DNA from: an uncultured Leuconostoc sp.
Lineage (GTDB): Bacteria; Bacillota; Bacilli; Lactobacillales; Lactobacillaceae
Length of the DNA stretch: 9,436 nucleotides
Direction of reading: 5' to 3'
Assembly: GCA_900554745.1 (NCBI GenBank)
Contig: USIU01000035.1
Location: forward strand, 1 to 9,436
Shown here: positions 6,171 through 9,436 of the stretch, piece by piece
How the letters are laid out: every line of letters begins with the position of its first letter
Numbering within the stretch: the stretch's first letter is position 1
Program-made: the position numbers and the translations under genes
Notes under the pieces: generated by a model
What the model was told of the DNA's origin: nothing
Seen by the model: the letters and a program-made list of their open reading frames with translations, nothing else
Databases searched by the model: none

Positions 6171-6425
6171 ATGTCAAAAAAGAAGCATTTAACACGTTCT
6201 CGTTCAAACCGCATTCTTGGCGGCGTTCTAGGTGGGATTGCCGAATATTTCGGTTGGGATGTGACCCTCACTCGTATTATTTACGTCATCATCTCTCTGA
6301 TGGCCTTTCCAGGCGTTATTTTCTATCTTTTGGCTTGGATTATCATCCCCGACGAACCACGTCAAACCACATATCATACTTATGAAACGGGGGCACGTCG
6401 TGACGTTACCCCAGATGATGACTAA
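6171..6425 (+). CDS. PspC domain membrane protein
   Basis: An 84-residue single-domain PspC protein. A basic N-terminus (residues 1-14, MSKKKHLTRSRSNR) is followed by the PspC signature ILGGVLGGIAEYFGWDVTLTR (15-35), one hydrophobic segment IIYVIISLMAFPGVIFYLLA (36-55) ending at WIIIPDEP, and an acidic tail. PspC proteins sit in the cytoplasmic membrane and take part in envelope-stress sensing or membrane maintenance; LiaY of enterococci is of this type. AAAGGAG (6157-6163) lies 7 bases before the ATG. It is 72 bases after the toastrack gene with no terminator between, so it should be the last gene of the PadR operon. The shared terminator is at 6513-6550. Confidence 0.93.
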   Translation: MSKKKHLTRSRSNRILGGVLGGIAEYFGWDVTLTRIIYVIISLMAFPGVIFYLLAWIIIPDEPRQTTYHTYETGARRDVTPDDD

Positions 6426-6477
6426 TTGGTGTGTGTAAATAGTCATTATCTCGTATCATTAAGTATCCCGTTAACAA

Positions 6478-6512
6478 GCGCATAAACCTCACCAACTAAC
6501 TGTTTATAGCGC
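6478..6512. repeat. Bulged inverted repeat beside the shared terminator
   Basis: GCGC-ATAAAC (6478-6487) pairs with GTTTAT-A-GCGC (6502-6512) with one bulged base and a 14-base loop. It directly abuts the palindrome at 6513. The rest of the 6426-6512 spacer holds nothing recognisable. Confidence 0.5.
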
Positions 6513-6550
6513 ACAAAAAGCCCGCTGATCATGATCAGCGGGCTTTTTGT
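6513..6550. terminator. Bidirectional terminator between pspC and gyrA
   Basis: A perfect 38-bp palindrome: ACAAAAAGCCCGCTGATCA followed by its exact reverse complement. The GC-rich stem is flanked by A5 on one side and T5 on the other, so both the plus-strand PadR operon and the minus-strand gyrase operon can end here. Confidence 0.93.
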
Positions 6551-6569
6551 ATATCTGGATGATGCTTGA

Positions 6570-9092
6570 TTAATCTTCTAAATCATCCGTTAGTTGTTCA
6601 ACAATTGGCGTCGTTTGTTCAATTACTTCTTCTGTTTCACGTGAAACATCTTCTGTTGTTTCGTGTTCAACCTTTGCTAATGTTGCCACTTTGGCCCCAT
6701 CCTCTAAGCGAATCAAACGCACACCAAGGGTTGCACGACCAGTTTGGCTCACAGACGATACGGCAAAGCGAATCATCACGCCTTGCGTCGTTGTCACCAT
6801 AATGTCCTCGTCACCGCGGACAATCGTCATCCCAGCTAATACACCGTTTTTATCAGTAATATTGGCTGTTTTGATCCCTTTACCGCCACGACCCTTGATT
6901 GGATACTCAGTGGCTGGTGTTTGCTTCCCGTAACCTTTTTCCGTGATTACCAATACGTTCTCGGTGTCGTTCACAACATCTGCACCAATGACCAGATCAT
7001 TGTCACGCAAACGAATGCCACGTACACCAGCAGCAGCACGGCCCATGATTCGGACGTCTGCTTCAACAAAGCGCACAGAATAACCTGCTTGCGTGGCAAT
7101 CAAAATGCTTTGTGTGCCATCTGTAATTTGGACAGACAACACTTCATCATCGTCATGTAACGTTAAGGCTTTCAAACCGTTCGTCCGAATATTGGCAAAT
7201 TCACTCACCGCTGTTCGCTTCACGACACCTAGCCGTGTTACAAAGAACAAATAATCATGACTGTCCGTTGCTTCCCCATGCACATTGATGAGGGTTTGAA
7301 TCTTTTCATCACCTTCAAAGTGCAACAGGTTCACGACCGGAATCCCTTTGGCTTGACGGCCATATTCTGGCACTTCATACCCCTTCATCCGGTAAACTTT
7401 ACCCTTATTGGTGAAGAAGAGCAACGTATCATGCGTCGACGTGGCCACCATTTGATCCACAAAGTCTTCATCATTGACATTCATCCCTTGTACACCACGA
7501 CCACCACGGTTTTGGGCCTTAAATTCGGCTTGTGGCACCCGCTTAATGTAGCCATTACGCGTCAACGTAATAATCACGTCTTCTTCTTCAATCAGATCTT
7601 CATCTTCTAAGGTCGTCACATCGCCAACTTGGAGTTCGGTACGACGTGCGTCACCGAATTTCGTTTGAATTTCAAGCAGTTCATCATAAATCAATTGATC
7701 CACACGTTCTTGATGAGCCAAAATGTCCTTCAAATCAGCAATAAGTTCAACTAATTTCTGATATTCATCTTCAATTTTGTCACGTTCCAAACCAGTCAGA
7801 CGCACCAAGCGCATATCCAAAATCGCTTGTGCTTGCTTATCGGTTAGGGCATAGCCATCGATCAAACGGGTCTTGGCTTCTTCAGAAGTCGCTGATGACC
7901 GAATAATGTTGATAATGGCATCAATATGGTCTAACGCAATGCGTAACCCTTCTAAAATGTGGGCGCGTGCTTGAGCTTTTTGCAAGTCAAAGGCTGTTCG
8001 ACGACGAATCACTTCGCGTTGATGCGTGAGGTAAGCCTCCAAAATGGCCTTCAAACTCATCGTTTGTGGCTTACCGCCATTAATCGCCAACATATTGAAG
8101 CTAAAGTTCGTTTGCAGTAGCGTTTCTTTATACAAATTATTTAAAATAACGCTGGCTGATGCATCCCGACGGACATCAATTGCAATTCGTAACCCATCAC
8201 GATCAGATTCATCACGGATCCCCGTAATCCCTTCAATCCGCTTTTCACGGGCTAATTCGGAAATGCGTTCAATCAAACGTGCTTTGTTGACGGCATAAGG
8301 TAATTCCGTCACGATAATCTGCTCTTTACCCGTCTTGGTTTGCTCAATATCCACTTTGGCACGAACAGTGACGCGCCCACGACCAGTTTCATAAGCCCGG
8401 CGAATGCCTGACTTACCCATCACAATCCCACCAGTGGGGAAATCAGGACCAGGTAAAGCTTCCATCAAATCTGACGTCGTTGCCGCAGCGTTATGCATTA
8501 AGACATGAATGGCTGAAATCACTTCACCCAAGTTATGCGTTGGAATATTGGTGGCCATTCCCACCGCAATACCAGTTGCGCCATTAACCAACAGGTTTGG
8601 GAAACGAGCTGGTAAGACTTCTGGTTCACGTTCTTCACCATCATAGTTGGGAACGAAGTTAACGGTATCTTTATTTAAATCACGGACCATTTCCATGGCC
8701 ACTTTTGACAAACGCGCTTCGGTATAACGCATCGCCGCAGCACCATCCCCATCGACCGAACCAAAGTTACCGTGGCCGTCGACAAGCATGTGTCGGTACG
8801 AGAATGGTTGCGCCATGCGCACCATGGATTCATAAATCGCTGAATCACCGTGCGGATGATACTTACCCATGACATCCCCGACAATACGCGCTGATTTTTT
8901 ATGCGGCTTATCGGGTGTGTTGCCTTGTTCGATCATTGAATACAAAATACGACGATGAACCGGCTTCATACCATCACGGACATCAGGCAAGGCACGCGCC
9001 ACAATTACTGACATGGCGTATGACAAGAATGATGTTTTCATTTGTTCTGACAAATTCGCATTACGAATACGCGCGTCATTTTGTTCAGACAT
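6570..9092 (-). CDS. gyrA: DNA gyrase subunit A
   Basis: GyrA is the DNA-cleaving subunit of the A2B2 gyrase that introduces negative supercoils. All 840 residues are present. The winged-helix/tower part spans about 10-500, with the catalytic Tyr123 in AAMRYTEARL. The quinolone region KYHPHGDSAIYES has Ser84 and Glu88, the normal susceptible residues of Gram-positives. A coiled-coil tower includes residues about 360-470. The C-terminal beta-pinwheel (about 503-808) contains the GyrA box as QNRGGRG (527-533), a variant of Q(R/K)RGG(R/K)G with Asn at position two, and later blade repeats (GRAAAGVRGI, GRGGKGIK, GRATLGVRLI). The last 30 residues are an acidic tail that carries a parS-type site in its DNA. 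AGGAG lies 6 bases before the ATG. gyrB is 91 bases upstream. Confidence 0.99.
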   Translation of the reverse strand: MSEQNDARIRNANLSEQMKTSFLSYAMSVIVARALPDVRDGMKPVHRRILYSMIEQGNTPDKPHKKSARIVGDVMGKYHPHGDSAIYESMVRMAQPFSYRHMLVDGHGNFGSVDGDGAAAMRYTEARLSKVAMEMVRDLNKDTVNFVPNYDGEEREPEVLPARFPNLLVNGATGIAVGMATNIPTHNLGEVISAIHVLMHNAAATTSDLMEALPGPDFPTGGIVMGKSGIRRAYETGRGRVTVRAKVDIEQTKTGKEQIIVTELPYAVNKARLIERISELAREKRIEGITGIRDESDRDGLRIAIDVRRDASASVILNNLYKETLLQTNFSFNMLAINGGKPQTMSLKAILEAYLTHQREVIRRRTAFDLQKAQARAHILEGLRIALDHIDAIINIIRSSATSEEAKTRLIDGYALTDKQAQAILDMRLVRLTGLERDKIEDEYQKLVELIADLKDILAHQERVDQLIYDELLEIQTKFGDARRTELQVGDVTTLEDEDLIEEEDVIITLTRNGYIKRVPQAEFKAQNRGGRGVQGMNVNDEDFVDQMVATSTHDTLLFFTNKGKVYRMKGYEVPEYGRQAKGIPVVNLLHFEGDEKIQTLINVHGEATDSHDYLFFVTRLGVVKRTAVSEFANIRTNGLKALTLHDDDEVLSVQITDGTQSILIATQAGYSVRFVEADVRIMGRAAAGVRGIRLRDNDLVIGADVVNDTENVLVITEKGYGKQTPATEYPIKGRGGKGIKTANITDKNGVLAGMTIVRGDEDIMVTTTQGVMIRFAVSSVSQTGRATLGVRLIRLEDGAKVATLAKVEHETTEDVSRETEEVIEQTTPIVEQLTDDLED
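6633..6648. other. parS site (ParB/Spo0J binding) inside gyrA
   Basis: TGTTTCACGTGAAACA is a perfect 16-bp palindrome identical to the conserved chromosomal parS consensus TGTTNCACGTGAAACA. It spans the end of the codon for Asp815 through Thr820 (Val-Ser-Arg-Glu-Thr) in the non-essential acidic tail of GyrA. ParB loads at such sites, spreads and recruits SMC-ScpAB near the origin. gyrBA is normally origin-proximal in Firmicutes, which fits. A chance 16-base match is very unlikely, but binding is not shown. Confidence 0.85.
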
Positions 9093-9135
9093 TGTTTACT
9101 CCTTGTAAAGTTCTTCTGCGATAGCCTGATACTGC

Positions 9136-9174
9136 AAAAAAGGCAGCCATAGCGTTTTAAGCTGTATGACCGCC
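9136..9174 (-). terminator. Terminator-like hairpin between gyrB and gyrA
   Basis: On the minus strand GGCGGTCATA (9174-9165) pairs with TATGGCTGCC (9151-9142) with two G-U pairs; GC/GC extends the stem inside, and a T6 tract (9141-9136) follows at once. This is a standard intrinsic terminator layout in the 91-base gap between two genes normally co-transcribed. It is likely a partial terminator or attenuator, because no good gyrA promoter fits in the 43 bases (9093-9135) between its T tract and gyrA. Confidence 0.65.
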
Positions 9175-9183
9175 AAATACGCC

Positions 9184-9436
9184 TTAAATGTCTAAGTTTT
9201 CAACGAAGACAGCATTTTCTTCAATAAATTCACGACGTGGTGCGACATCGTCACCCATCAACATATCAAAGATACTATCCGCAGCTTCTGCATCAGCAGG
9301 ATCAACCCGTAACAAACGGCGGTTCATCGGATCCATAGTCGTGTCAGCTAACTGATCAAAATCCATTTCCCCAAGTCCCTTATACCGTTGCACCTTTGGC
9401 TTGATATTGGCGGGTAATTGCGCCAAAAAGGCTTCT
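9184..9436 (-). CDS. gyrB: DNA gyrase subunit B, C-terminal end (partial, 5' part outside window)
   Basis: The frame runs off the right edge, leaving the last 83 residues. They include the TOPRIM/tail signature QRYKGLGEMDFDQLADTTMDP and the conserved end DPADAEAADSIFDMLMGDDVAPRREFIEENAVFVENLDI, of which VAPRREFIEENA is a hallmark of GyrB. The codon that might look like a start at 9424-9426 is an internal TTG (Leu). GyrB supplies the ATPase and, with GyrA, forms gyrase. The choice of GyrB over ParE rests on the adjacent gyrA and the tail. Confidence 0.97.
   Translation of the reverse strand, partial: EAFLAQLPANIKPKVQRYKGLGEMDFDQLADTTMDPMNRRLLRVDPADAEAADSIFDMLMGDDVAPRREFIEENAVFVENLDI

Noticed and set aside
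8750..8860. Possible quinolone-resistance change in GyrA (Glu88 where E. coli has Asp)
   Set aside because: Ser84 and Glu88 are the ordinary residues in Gram-positive GyrA, so nothing here suggests resistance.
6566..9124. Several plus-strand frames opposite gyrA
   Set aside because: They follow from the codon composition of gyrA and have no family resemblance or start signals.
9093..9135. A separate gyrA promoter after the intergenic hairpin
   Set aside because: TTGCAG could serve as a -35, but no acceptable -10 follows at 16-18 bases.

Overview
The window reads as chromosomal DNA of a low-GC Gram-positive bacterium, most likely a lactic acid bacterium (order Lactobacillales). The basis is the style of the GyrA and GyrB proteins, AGGAG-type ribosome binding sites, intrinsic terminators with long T tracts, and PadR/PspC and PdxST gene types common in that group. 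A Weissella/Leuconostoc-like genus is possible, but the genus cannot be fixed from the sequence alone. The gyrB-gyrA pair suggests a position near the replication origin, and a perfect parS-type site inside gyrA agrees with that.

Layout. (1) 1-226: the last 61 codons of a plus-strand regulator gene and its terminator. This tail is a paralogue of the regulator at 3550-4296. (2) 457-1902, minus strand: pdxS-pdxT, the two subunits of the DXP-independent pyridoxal 5'-phosphate (PLP) synthase. (3) 1903-2023: a divergent control region with a palindrome and a repeat of its half-site. (4) 2024-3460, plus: a MocR/GntR-type regulator, presumably PdxR. It has the aminotransferase-like domain, but Glu stands where the PLP-binding lysine should be. 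(5) 3550-4296, plus: an unusual one-component regulator that joins an XRE (Cro/CI) DNA-binding domain to a TetR-like domain. (6) 4342-6425, plus: an operon with a near-consensus promoter embedded in a perfect 11-bp dyad. It encodes a PadR repressor, a HAAS-like plus DUF4097/'toastrack'-like beta-rich protein, and a small PspC membrane protein, which together resemble an envelope-stress module of the LiaX/LiaY-PspC kind. (7) 6513-6550: a perfect 38-bp palindrome acting as a shared terminator. (8) 6570-9436, minus: gyrA (complete) and the 3' end of gyrB, separated by a terminator-like hairpin.

How the genes work together. PdxS and PdxT make PLP, and the divergent PdxR-like protein is placed to activate them and to control itself. 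PadR most likely represses its own operon until an envelope signal relieves it, so that the toastrack protein and PspC are made together. The gyrase genes are housekeeping. The most unusual points are the lysine-less PdxR, the XRE-TetR regulators present in two copies, the parS site written into the GyrA tail codons, and the hairpin between gyrB and gyrA.
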